Positions 16,437-23,459 of a DNA stretch of 29,748 bases are shown here, piece by piece. The DNA lies in assembly GCA_045580225.1 (NCBI GenBank), contig JAZNNJ010000020.1, positions 1 through 29,748 of the forward strand. Reading direction: 5' to 3'. The translations under genes and the position numbers were made by a program. Source of the stretch: CAUUCF01 sp045580225 (lineage in GTDB: Bacteria; Pseudomonadota; Gammaproteobacteria; UBA9339). Each line of letters begins with the position of its first letter. The first letter of the stretch is position 1. The notes below the pieces were generated by a model. The model made no database searches. It saw only the letters and a list, made by a program, of their open reading frames with translations, and had not been told where the DNA came from.

Positions 16437-18351
16437 AAAATTAGATTTTGCTTTAGCTGGCTATGCTAATGTGGGCAAATCGGTAATTTTTAATCATTTA
16501 ACTGGTTTACACCAACATGTTGGTAATTGGGCAGGAAAAACAGTAATTCGTGCGGAAGGTAGTTTGTACTATAACGGGTATGATATCGATATTATTGATT
16601 TACCGGGTATTATTTCTCTCACTGCTTATTCAGAGGAGGAGTTAGTTGCTAGAGAATATATTATTAATGAAAACCCAGATGCAATAATTAATGTGGTTGA
16701 TGTTAGTAATTTAGAAACCAATTTAATTTTAACTTTGCAATTACTAGAATTAGAAAGGCCGGTGGTATTAGCATTGAATATGGTGGATGTGCTAAGTGAT
16801 AAAAATTTGACGATAGATCAAGCATATTTATCAAAATTATTGGGAATACCAGCAAGTATGACAGTTGCTACAAAAGGTAAAGGAATTAGCGAAATTTTAG
16901 ATTTAATTTTGAACAATAAAGAGGGGTTATTTTCGAATAAACGATTTTTTTTTGGAACAGAAATTGAAAATGAAATTCAAAAGATTGTAGACAAAATTGC
17001 AATTACTAGTAATTATCCTAAGCGTTTTATTGCCATTAAATTACTGGAGAAAGATCAGGAAATTTGGGATTTGGTTAATAAAGAATATCAAATTGAGTTA
17101 ATATCACAAGCAAAGCAAAGTATAAAATTGCTAGAAGATATTCATGGGCATGATAGTAGTTTAATTATTGCAGATGAAAGAGCTGCTATGGCTCATCGGT
17201 TGGCTGCTAAAGTTTTAAAGCGATCGTTATCAAAAAAAGTAAATCGTTGGAAAAAAATTGAAGATATAACTACTCATAAATTTTACGGATATTTAATTAT
17301 TTTGGTAATTTTCTTTTTTTTATTTGGAGCAGTTTTTAGTTTTACTAACTGGTTGGGGGAATACTTTGATCGATATTTAAAGTTTATTAACATTTTTTAT
17401 AGTAAGTACGTACCTGATTTTTGGTGGAGTAATCTATTGTGGAGTGGGTTTGAGAGTGGTTATGGGTTGCTGCAAATTAGTGTATCGTGTGTGTTGCCAC
17501 TTTATTGGATTCTGTATTTTTTGGAGGATATTGGATATTTTGCTAGAGTAGCATTTTTAATGGATCCTTTAATGCATAAGTTGGGTTTACATGGTAAAGC
17601 GTGTATTCCTATGGTATTAGGTTTTGGATGTAGTGTTCCTGCCTGTCTAGGATGCAGAATTATGGAAACTTCTAGGGAGCGTTTTTTAACAGGATTAATT
17701 GTTAGTTTTGTTCCTTGCGGAGCTGTTACGGTTGTTATTAGTGGTATATCAAATAAATATTTAGGAATAGTTCCTACCGCTGTCTTATATAGTATGTTTT
17801 TATTAACTACGATTGTTACTAGTTTAATAGCAAAAAAGGTTTTGCCTGGTAAGTCTACAGAACTTATTATGAGAATGCCTGACTATCGTAAAGTGAATTT
17901 TAAGACGGTAAATTTACAAACTTGGTTACGATTTAAAGAATTTGTAAGTTTAGCGGGTCCGTTTGTTGTGTTATTGGGTGTAATTTTAAGTAGTGGAAAA
18001 CTATTTAAAATTAATAATAAGTTAGTTTGGTTAACCAGTTTTTTAGGCTTGCCGGCGAAAATGGGAATATTGATGCTATTAATGATGCTTCGTCGTGAAC
18101 TAGTTTTAGTAATGTTAGGGAGTGTTATGGGTTGCAATGTTTTGAATCAAGTGTTAACTAATGAACAGCTATTTGTGATTGCTACGTTTACCCTCTTTTC
18201 TCCACCATGCGTGGCTACTTTAGCTGCTTTTTGGAAGGAATTTGGAAAAAAATATACTTTTAAAATATTTATAATGAAATTAGGCATTGCTTTGTTAATG
18301 TGTAAGGTGGCTAGTTTGATCTGGCCGTTAGTAAGTAATTATGTTAAGTGA
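16426..18351 (+). CDS. feoB: Ferrous iron transporter FeoB (short form)
   Basis: Inner-membrane Fe(II) importer with an N-terminal GTPase. 641 aa, shorter than E. coli FeoB (about 773). The G domain shows G1 GYANVGKS (12-19), G3 DLPG (58-61), G4 NMVD (118-121) and G5-like ATKGKG; the family G1 more often reads GNPNxGKT. A helical GDI region spans about 165-275, followed by the membrane domain. The first gate motif reads GFGCSVPACLGCRIMET with three Cys, and the second reads VPCGAVTVVIS in place of the enterobacterial PCSARLPVY. It overlaps the upstream RpiA-FeoA gene and the downstream rhomboid gene by 11 nt each. No FeoC follows. Confidence 0.93.
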   Translation: MANKKLDFALAGYANVGKSVIFNHLTGLHQHVGNWAGKTVIRAEGSLYYNGYDIDIIDLPGIISLTAYSEEELVAREYIINENPDAIINVVDVSNLETNLILTLQLLELERPVVLALNMVDVLSDKNLTIDQAYLSKLLGIPASMTVATKGKGISEILDLILNNKEGLFSNKRFFFGTEIENEIQKIVDKIAITSNYPKRFIAIKLLEKDQEIWDLVNKEYQIELISQAKQSIKLLEDIHGHDSSLIIADERAAMAHRLAAKVLKRSLSKKVNRWKKIEDITTHKFYGYLIILVIFFFLFGAVFSFTNWLGEYFDRYLKFINIFYSKYVPDFWWSNLLWSGFESGYGLLQISVSCVLPLYWILYFLEDIGYFARVAFLMDPLMHKLGLHGKACIPMVLGFGCSVPACLGCRIMETSRERFLTGLIVSFVPCGAVTVVISGISNKYLGIVPTAVLYSMFLLTTIVTSLIAKKVLPGKSTELIMRMPDYRKVNFKTVNLQTWLRFKEFVSLAGPFVVLLGVILSSGKLFKINNKLVWLTSFLGLPAKMGILMLLMMLRRELVLVMLGSVMGCNVLNQVLTNEQLFVIATFTLFSPPCVATLAAFWKEFGKKYTFKIFIMKLGIALLMCKVASLIWPLVSNYVK

Positions 18352-18916
18352 GTTTAGTAATCAGTTAGAAGTTATACTGTATAAATTAACGAAAAATTTT
18401 TATTTTAGTTTAGGAGTTTTAATCAGTATTTGGTTAATTCATCTTGTGAATTGCGTATTTAAATACAGGTTTAATCGTTTTGGAATTGTTGTACGTTCTT
18501 GGCGCGGTTTGTTTGGTATTTTTTTTGCTCCTTTTTTACATGGTAATTGGAATCATTTGTTTTTTAATTCAATTCCTTTATTCGGATTAGTAGATTTACT
18601 AATTTTACGTAGTTTTAAATTGTTTTATTATTTGACTATTTGGGTAGTAGTGAGTAGTGGGATAATGATTTGGTTATTTGGTAAAAGAGGGATTCATATT
18701 GGAGCTAGCGGTTTAATTATGGGGTATTTTGGGTATCTGATATCGGAATTTTATTTCTGTCGCTCTATGCAGAACATAATTTTGTTAGTTTTAGTGGTAT
18801 ATTATTTTGGAGGTTTGTTATTTTCAATTATACCTCAAAAAAAAGGAGTATCTTGGGAAGGACATTTGTTTGGTTTATTGAGTGGTATTAGTTTTGCTTA
18901 TTGGTTATATAGGTGA
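18341..18916 (+). CDS. Rhomboid-family intramembrane serine protease
   Basis: Six-helix membrane protease cleaving transmembrane substrates. 191 aa, the core without the cytoplasmic N-terminal domain of E. coli GlpG. Family marks: WR (54-55) in the L1 loop, HGNWNHLFFNS (68-78), the catalytic serine S123 in GASG (121-124), and the catalytic histidine H175 in EGHLFGLLSG near the last helix. Both members of the Ser-His dyad are therefore present and it should be active. Its substrate cannot be inferred; it lies between feoB (11-nt overlap) and rnhB (3-nt gap). It is probably co-transcribed with both. Confidence 0.87.
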   Translation: MLSEFSNQLEVILYKLTKNFYFSLGVLISIWLIHLVNCVFKYRFNRFGIVVRSWRGLFGIFFAPFLHGNWNHLFFNSIPLFGLVDLLILRSFKLFYYLTIWVVVSSGIMIWLFGKRGIHIGASGLIMGYFGYLISEFYFCRSMQNIILLVLVVYYFGGLLFSIIPQKKGVSWEGHLFGLLSGISFAYWLYR

Positions 18917-18919
18917 AAT

Positions 18920-19480
18920 ATGGCTATTATTGTTGGAGTAGATGAAGCTGGTAGAGGGCCTTGGGCTGGTCCTGTTGTGGCTGCTGCGGTTATTTTAAGG
19001 GAACCAATTGTGGGTTTAAAAGATTCTAAATTATTGAGTGCATCTCGTAGAGATTATTTGTATTTAAAAATTAAGGAGCAAGCATTAAGTTGGGGAATTG
19101 GTATAGGTACTGAGAATGAAATTGATACGCTAAATATTCTTAAAGCAACTTTATTAGCAATGAAACGCGCTATTGAACAAATATCATTAGTGCCTGATGA
19201 AGTATGGGTAGATGGAATACATGCTCCGAATATTCCATATAAAGTAAAAACTTTTATTGGTGGCGACCGTTTGTATGGTGAAATTAGTGCTGCTTCGATA
19301 CTAGCCAAGGTTTTTAGAGATCAACTAATGGTTGCTTATGATCAGCAATATCCTGGCTATGGTTTTGCAAGGCATAAAGGATACGGTACAGCTATGCATA
19401 AAAAGGCGTTGTACAGTTTAGGGGTTTCGCCAATTCACAGGAAGAGTTTTGCTCCCGTTTATAAATTGTTACATAAATAA
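18920..19480 (+). CDS. rnhB: Ribonuclease HII
   Basis: Removes RNA from RNA-DNA hybrids and misincorporated ribonucleotides. 186 aa. Catalytic acids are D8 and E9 in GVDEAGRGP, D98 in VWVDG and D116 in GGDRLYGEISAASILAK, the DEDD set of type 2 RNase H. The motif GRGPWAGPVV and C-terminal YPGYGFARHKGYGT complete the signature. Last gene of the coaX-prlC-rpiA/feoA-feoB-rhomboid run. No terminator hairpin is obvious after it. Confidence 0.96.
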   Translation: MAIIVGVDEAGRGPWAGPVVAAAVILREPIVGLKDSKLLSASRRDYLYLKIKEQALSWGIGIGTENEIDTLNILKATLLAMKRAIEQISLVPDEVWVDGIHAPNIPYKVKTFIGGDRLYGEISAASILAKVFRDQLMVAYDQQYPGYGFARHKGYGTAMHKKALYSLGVSPIHRKSFAPVYKLLHK

Positions 19481-19812
19481 TAGGTGTATAATCTATAATC
19501 GCAATTTTTTATTCCTGTTGAATTAAGTTGCACTAGTTTTAAGTGCGAACATTATTGCTGTAGTTTACTATTCTAAGTTATAAGATTTTTCTATAATTTA
19601 AAATTTTGGTAAATTATTTTAATATTTTAAAGGTGTTTTTTTGATGTTATTTGGGCTACGTTGCAAGGTTGTTACCGAATATGCAGCAATAAATATTTTG
19701 AAAGAGCTAATATTAATTTAACGTTGTTATTATATACCGCAAGTTGATAAATAAATATAGTTTTAATTTATCTGGTTAATGAAAAATTGAAAAGTTGAAA
19801 AGGAGGATTTTT
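19481..19812 (+). other. AT-rich gap upstream of the small-peptide islet
   Basis: 332 bases without a convincing gene, in a window where most gaps are under 100. Two overlapping-register TATAAT hexamers occur at 19487-19492 and 19494-19499, with TTGTTA at 19466-19471 (15 nt from the first), making a weak candidate promoter. An imperfect 7-bp hairpin (TTGCACT/AGTGCGA) lies near 19530-19552 but has no T tract. A 25-codon ORF at 19644-19721 has an AAAGGTG 8 nt upstream but no recognisable product. The stretch is likely the promoter/leader of the peptide genes. Confidence 0.5.
19801..19806 (+). promoter_or_regulatory. Consensus Shine-Dalgarno of the first double-glycine peptide
   Basis: AGGAGG, preceded by A, 6 nt before the ATG at 19813. 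It is the strongest ribosome-binding site I see in the window and is good evidence that the short peptide gene is translated. Confidence 0.8.
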
Positions 19813-19929
19813 ATGAAAAATTTAAATATTGTGGAGTTAAAAGAAGTGGGTGGCGGTATGTCGGTAGGGGGATTTTATGCTGGAGCAGGTATTGGTTTTG
19901 CTACGGGAGTATTTTTTCTTCTTGGATAA
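19813..19929 (+). CDS. Small double-glycine-leader peptide (38 aa), bacteriocin-like
   Basis: A 38-aa ORF with an excellent ribosome-binding site. Residues 1-14 (MKNLNIVELKEVGG) form a classical double-glycine leader as found on peptides exported by C39-peptidase ABC transporters; a third Gly follows. The remainder, 23 aa, is Gly/Ala/Phe-rich (GFYAGAGIGFATG) like class II bacteriocin or microcin cores, but very short. The leader matches that of the 20213-20545 gene at 10 of 15 positions, including the placement of GGG at 13-15, so the two are probably paralogues. The stop TAA is shared with the ATG of the next frame (TAATG). A T6 run at 19912-19917 just before the stop suggests the product may have been longer once, or still is by -1 frameshifting. 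No C39 transporter gene lies in this window. Confidence 0.7.
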   Translation: MKNLNIVELKEVGGGMSVGGFYAGAGIGFATGVFFLLG

Positions 19930-20189
19930 TGATTGGCGGGCATAGTGCTACGAAAATTCATGCTGTTGGTGGGAATATTGCCCAACTTAATGATGGCAAC
20001 TCTATTGACGTTGGAGCGACAAGTAATTCTATGGTGAAATGTGAATTGGGTTGTGGTCGAAGATTAGCTAATTCTGTTATTTCTGCGATTGTTATTGCTG
20101 CATGTACTGTAGGTGGTGCTTTTGTTGGTAGTTTTTGTGGGGAAATGTTAGTAGCTCATTCGGAAAATGACGGCCAAAACGATTTATAG
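19929..20189 (+). CDS. Small hydrophobic Gly-rich protein, coupled to the preceding peptide
   Basis: 86 aa starting at an ATG that overlaps the stop of the upstream peptide. No Shine-Dalgarno of its own is near, so expression would depend on translational coupling or frameshifting. The N-terminal third is polar. Residues about 47-73 form one hydrophobic segment (SVISAIVIAACTVGGAFVGS) with small residues, and there are four Cys, two as CELGC (38-42). I do not recognise the family. It may be the second half of a broken double-glycine peptide, a two-peptide partner or an immunity protein; the first seems most likely given its Gly-rich hydrophobic helix and similar position to the helix of the 110-aa paralogue. 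Confidence 0.5.
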   Translation: MIGGHSATKIHAVGGNIAQLNDGNSIDVGATSNSMVKCELGCGRRLANSVISAIVIAACTVGGAFVGSFCGEMLVAHSENDGQNDL

Positions 20190-20212
20190 ATTAGCTTTAG
20201 GGAGTTGGTAAT

Positions 20213-20545
20213 ATGAAGACATTAAATGAGAATGAATTGAAGACTATTGGTGGTGGGGTGGCTGGTTTAGCTTTGGCCGGTTTGTTTCTTGGTTACACAG
20301 CTGGCTTAGGTGCTTTTGCTGCTCATGGTCTTCCTGGAAATAGATTATTAGGTGTTTTAGCATTTGGTGCCGTGGCTGTGCTTGAAATCCCTGCTTTTGC
20401 TGCGGTTGGTTTTGTTGCTGGTTCGGCTTTAAATACCGTGTTAAAAGAGCCTAATGTTATAGAGTATTCGTCGGATTTTGGGAAGAATGTTAAGAATATT
20501 TTTAGTGGAATATCTAGTTGGGTAAATAGTACCAGTTTAAATTAG
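20213..20545 (+). CDS. Double-glycine-leader hydrophobic peptide (110 aa), bacteriocin-like
   Basis: 110 aa with AGGGAG (20199-20204) 8 nt before the ATG. Leader MKTLNENELKTIGG matches the double-glycine consensus with GGG at 13-15. The predicted exported part, about 95 aa, has two hydrophobic Ala/Gly/Leu/Phe-rich segments (about 16-37 and 45-75) and a polar, Ser/Asn-rich tail (SSDFGKNVKNIF, SSWVNSTS). This fits class II bacteriocin-like or microcin-like precursors, though the specific family and any activity are unknown. The gene is 23 nt after the previous ORF and probably in the same transcript. No dedicated transporter, protease or obvious immunity gene is adjacent. Confidence 0.72.
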   Translation: MKTLNENELKTIGGGVAGLALAGLFLGYTAGLGAFAAHGLPGNRLLGVLAFGAVAVLEIPAFAAVGFVAGSALNTVLKEPNVIEYSSDFGKNVKNIFSGISSWVNSTSLN

Positions 20546-20976
20546 GTATTTTTAAATTGTTTATTTAAGGTGCCGCGTCTTATGTTAAAGGGTGGTGCCG
20601 TAAATTTTTCTGTTGAAGTTATTATAGATTTTATTTAATCCAATACTAAACTGTAAATATTTTGCAATTTGTTTGTATTATTAAAAGTTAGTTATTTTTG
20701 TAAATCTAATGTTTTTTATTTAAATTTTATGTTGAATAGTTATGTGTTGTTTTTTATGTACAGATTGCTAGGATTATTGGATTAAAAAAATGATTGAATA
20801 TAGAAATTTATAATTATGGTAATCGATTATTAAAATTTAAAGATCGTAATCAGTATGAAATAGATCTAGTTGATTTTTTTATAATATAAGTTTTATTTAT
20901 GTTTGTTTCGAGTAGCTTGATAAATATCATTAAGTAAGGCATTATACTGATAATTATTAAAATTTTAGAGAATATA
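20546..20976 (+). other. 431-base AT-rich gap between the peptide islet and infA
   Basis: No gene could be supported on either strand. A 7-base direct repeat GGTGCCG occurs at 20569-20575 and 20594-20600. TTGATA at 20917-20922 with TATACT at 20943-20948 could serve infA, but the 20-nt spacing is poor; CATTAT at 20940-20945 would give 17 nt with a weak -10. No tRNA, terminator with T tract or att-like duplication was found. Confidence 0.5.
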
Positions 20977-21213
20977 ATGGCAAAAGAAGAGTGTATTGAA
21001 ATGCAGGGGGTAATTGTAGAAACTTTACCAAATACAATTTTTAGGGTTCAGTTACAGAATGGACCTATTATTACCGCTCATATTTGTGGAAAAATGCGTA
21101 AAAATTATATTAGGCTTTTAACTGGTGATGAAGTAACAGTGGAAATGACTCCTTATGATTTAAGTAAAGGTAGAATTATTTACCGTAGTTTGGATAAAAA
21201 AAAGAGTAAATAA
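20977..21213 (+). CDS. infA: Translation initiation factor IF-1
   Basis: Small OB-fold factor that binds the 30S A site during initiation. 78 aa; E. coli IF-1 is 72. Matches the family through MQGVIVETLPNTIFRVQLQNG, AHICGKMRKNYIRLLTGDEV and VEMTPYDLSKGRIIYR. A few extra C-terminal Lys/Ser residues are present. The stop codon overlaps the first nadK ATG (TAATGATG). infA next to nadK is not the usual gammaproteobacterial position. Confidence 0.94.
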   Translation: MAKEECIEMQGVIVETLPNTIFRVQLQNGPIITAHICGKMRKNYIRLLTGDEVTVEMTPYDLSKGRIIYRSLDKKKSK

Positions 21214-22079
21214 TGATGCAAAAATATTCGCGAATCGTTTTGATGATTCGTAAAGTAAGTGAAGATGTCATAAGTGTGCTGGAAAATGCGCTTATTTGGT
21301 TAAAAAAGTTGGAATTATCAATATTTTGGGAAGAAGAAACAGCTAAATTAGTGAATAAGTTAGGTGAGTTGGAAGTATTACCTTGGTTTAGAGTTAATGA
21401 TCGGGATTTGGTAATTACTTTTGGTGGAGACGGTTGTTTTTTAAGTGGAGCTCGTTTAGTGTTACCGACTGGGGCGGCAATTTTAGGTGTAAATTGTGGA
21501 AAGAGTTTCGGTTTTTTAACTGATCTTGATGTAAATAATGTTGATGAATTGTTGGAAGTTATAAAAGGAAATGGTTTTGAAGAAAATCGGTCGGTGCTTT
21601 CGATTAATGCGCAGGGACAGCAATTTTTTGTTATAAATGAAATAGCTATTTTTTCTTCTGCTAACAAAAAGGGTATTTTTAGTTATCTCTTGAGAGTTAA
21701 TAATCAGCAGTTGATCAGTTATCGAGCAGATGGATTAATTATTGCGACTCCTACTGGGTCTACCGGTCATGCTTTGTCTGCTGGTGGGGTAATTTTAAGT
21801 CCTCAAATGTCTGCCATTGAAGTAGTTCCGGTTTTGTCTCAGCATTTGAGTATGCGTCCTTTGATATTATCTGAAGAAGCTAATTTAGAGTTTTTATTAG
21901 ATGATCGGGATATTTGTCGAGATTATAGCGTAACTTTAGATGGGTATGAACGGCAAACATTGTCTGAGGCTGCTTATATTAAAATAGCTTCATTGAAATT
22001 GCGTTGTGTTCATCACAAAAATTATGATTTTTTTAATGTGATAAATAATAAATTGCGGTGGCGATGGAGTTTTAGTTAA
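21213..22079 (+). CDS. nadK: NAD kinase
   Basis: Phosphorylates NAD to NADP in the cytoplasm. 288 aa. The phosphate-donor motif GGDG is at 71-74 (ITFGGDGCFL), followed by GVNCGKSFGFLTD, NEIAIF and the NAD-binding block RADGLIIATPTGSTGHALSAGG. Two adjacent ATG codons (21213, 21216) are possible starts; the first shares its A with the infA stop, so translation is probably coupled. Confidence 0.95.
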   Translation: MMQKYSRIVLMIRKVSEDVISVLENALIWLKKLELSIFWEEETAKLVNKLGELEVLPWFRVNDRDLVITFGGDGCFLSGARLVLPTGAAILGVNCGKSFGFLTDLDVNNVDELLEVIKGNGFEENRSVLSINAQGQQFFVINEIAIFSSANKKGIFSYLLRVNNQQLISYRADGLIIATPTGSTGHALSAGGVILSPQMSAIEVVPVLSQHLSMRPLILSEEANLEFLLDDRDICRDYSVTLDGYERQTLSEAAYIKIASLKLRCVHHKNYDFFNVINNKLRWRWSFS

Positions 22080-22186
22080 TCATCACAATGTTTCTATGAT
22101 GAATATTTTTAAAGATAGCTTGATATTTGGTGAAGTTATGGTAGAGTTGCAAGGTAAATTGGGATATTTGTATTTATGGTAATAAA

Positions 22187-23434
22187 ATGAGAAATACACC
22201 TAAAGAAGGAGAATTGTATGTAGGTTTAGATATTGGTACTACTAAAGTGGTTGCTTTGGTGGGTTTGGCTAATTCTTCAGGAAGTGTCGATGTGATAGGG
22301 GTTGGTAGTTGTCCATCTCGTGGTTTGAAGAAAGGTATTGTAATTAATATTGAGTCTACTGTTCAATCTATTAAAAATGCTATCCATGATGCGGAGTTAA
22401 TGGCGGGATGTGAAATTCGTTCTGTTTATACTGGGATTGCTGGTAGTCATATTAAGAGTGTAAATTCTCACGGTATTGTTGCAATTAGAGACCATGAAGT
22501 TAGTAAATTAGATGTTGATCGGGTGGTAGATGCAGCTAAGGCGGTTATCATACCTGCTGGTCATAAAGTTTTGCATGTGTTGCCACAAGAGTTTATTGTA
22601 GATGGTCAGGAAGGAGTGAAGGAACCTATAGGAATGTTCGGTATTCGCTTGGAAGCTATGGTGCATATTGTGACTGGTAGTATTAGTGCGGTCCAAAATA
22701 TTATAAAATGTGTAGAGCGTTGTAATTTGAAGGCTAGTGATGTTATTTTACAGCCTTTGGCTTCAAGTCAAGCGGTGTTAAGCGAGGATGATAAAGATTT
22801 GGGAGTATGTTTAATTGATATTGGCGGTGGAACTACGGATATAGCCGTGTTTATTAATGGTTCTATGCATTTTTCGACGATTATTCCTTTAGCTGGGGAT
22901 CAGGTTACTAATGATATATCGGTGGCTTTTCGAATTTCTTCTAAAATGGCTGAGGACTTAAAGTTACAGCATGCTACTTTAGTTGAAAAGATAGAGTCGG
23001 CTGGAAAAAAGATTGTTATAGATGATCAGAGTAGTAAGCGTGCTCAGGAAATTACTGAGGGTGCTTTAACGGAAGTTGTGCGTGCACGTTATTTAGAATT
23101 ATTTTCTTTAGTTTTGTCAGAGTTAAAAAGTAATCGGGTTTTTGATTTAATTGGTACGAATATTGTATTAACAGGTGGCGGTTCTAAAATTGAGGGGATT
23201 GTAGATCTTGCTGAGCAGATTTTTGAATTGCCTGTAAAAATAGGAGTTCCAGAAAAGATCGGTGGAATGGTGGATGTAATGAATAATCCTATTTATTCGA
23301 CAGGGGTTGGCTTGTTGTTAACAGCGATGCAGCGTAGTCGAGAAGGGGTAGAAGACTCTGATGAGTATTCGTTTCTAGATCGTCCTAAAAGTTTATGGGA
23401 AAAAATGAAAGCTTGGTTTCAAGCTAATTTTTAA
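22187..23434 (+). CDS. ftsA: Cell division protein FtsA
   Basis: Actin-like protein that tethers FtsZ to the inner membrane and recruits later division proteins. 415 aa (E. coli about 420). Contains the phosphate-1 loop VGLDIGTTKVVALVG, the central IDIGGGTTDIAVF motif and the adenosine-binding LTGGGSKIEGI. The C-terminus SLWEKMKAWFQANF is the amphipathic membrane-targeting helix. The Shine-Dalgarno is weak. ftsQ and ddlB, which precede ftsA in most gammaproteobacteria, are absent; nadK lies upstream instead. Confidence 0.97.
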   Translation: MRNTPKEGELYVGLDIGTTKVVALVGLANSSGSVDVIGVGSCPSRGLKKGIVINIESTVQSIKNAIHDAELMAGCEIRSVYTGIAGSHIKSVNSHGIVAIRDHEVSKLDVDRVVDAAKAVIIPAGHKVLHVLPQEFIVDGQEGVKEPIGMFGIRLEAMVHIVTGSISAVQNIIKCVERCNLKASDVILQPLASSQAVLSEDDKDLGVCLIDIGGGTTDIAVFINGSMHFSTIIPLAGDQVTNDISVAFRISSKMAEDLKLQHATLVEKIESAGKKIVIDDQSSKRAQEITEGALTEVVRARYLELFSLVLSELKSNRVFDLIGTNIVLTGGGSKIEGIVDLAEQIFELPVKIGVPEKIGGMVDVMNNPIYSTGVGLLLTAMQRSREGVEDSDEYSFLDRPKSLWEKMKAWFQANF

Positions 23435-23459
23435 TGCAAGGTAACGTAAAGAGGTGGCA

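Noticed and set aside
19644..19721. 25-codon ORF with an AAAGGTG element 8 nt upstream, ahead of the double-glycine peptides
   Set aside because: No leader, membrane segment or recognisable motif, and the surrounding sequence is very AT-rich; the Shine-Dalgarno alone is not enough. Conservation in relatives would revive it.
20569..20600. Repeated GGTGCCG, considered as a terminator stem or att-like duplication
   Set aside because: The copies are in direct, not inverted, orientation and only 7 bases long; no integrase or element boundary is nearby.
20794..20889. 31-codon open stretch that reads like protein (RLLKFKDRNQYEIDLVDFF)
   Set aside because: Starts only at a TTG with no Shine-Dalgarno, is preceded by a stop, and matches no family I know. 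It could be a gene remnant, but chance is as likely at this composition.
22096..22182. 28-codon ORF ending 4 nt before the ftsA start, considered as an ftsQ remnant or leader peptide
   Set aside because: No Shine-Dalgarno and no resemblance to the FtsQ C-terminus that I can see.
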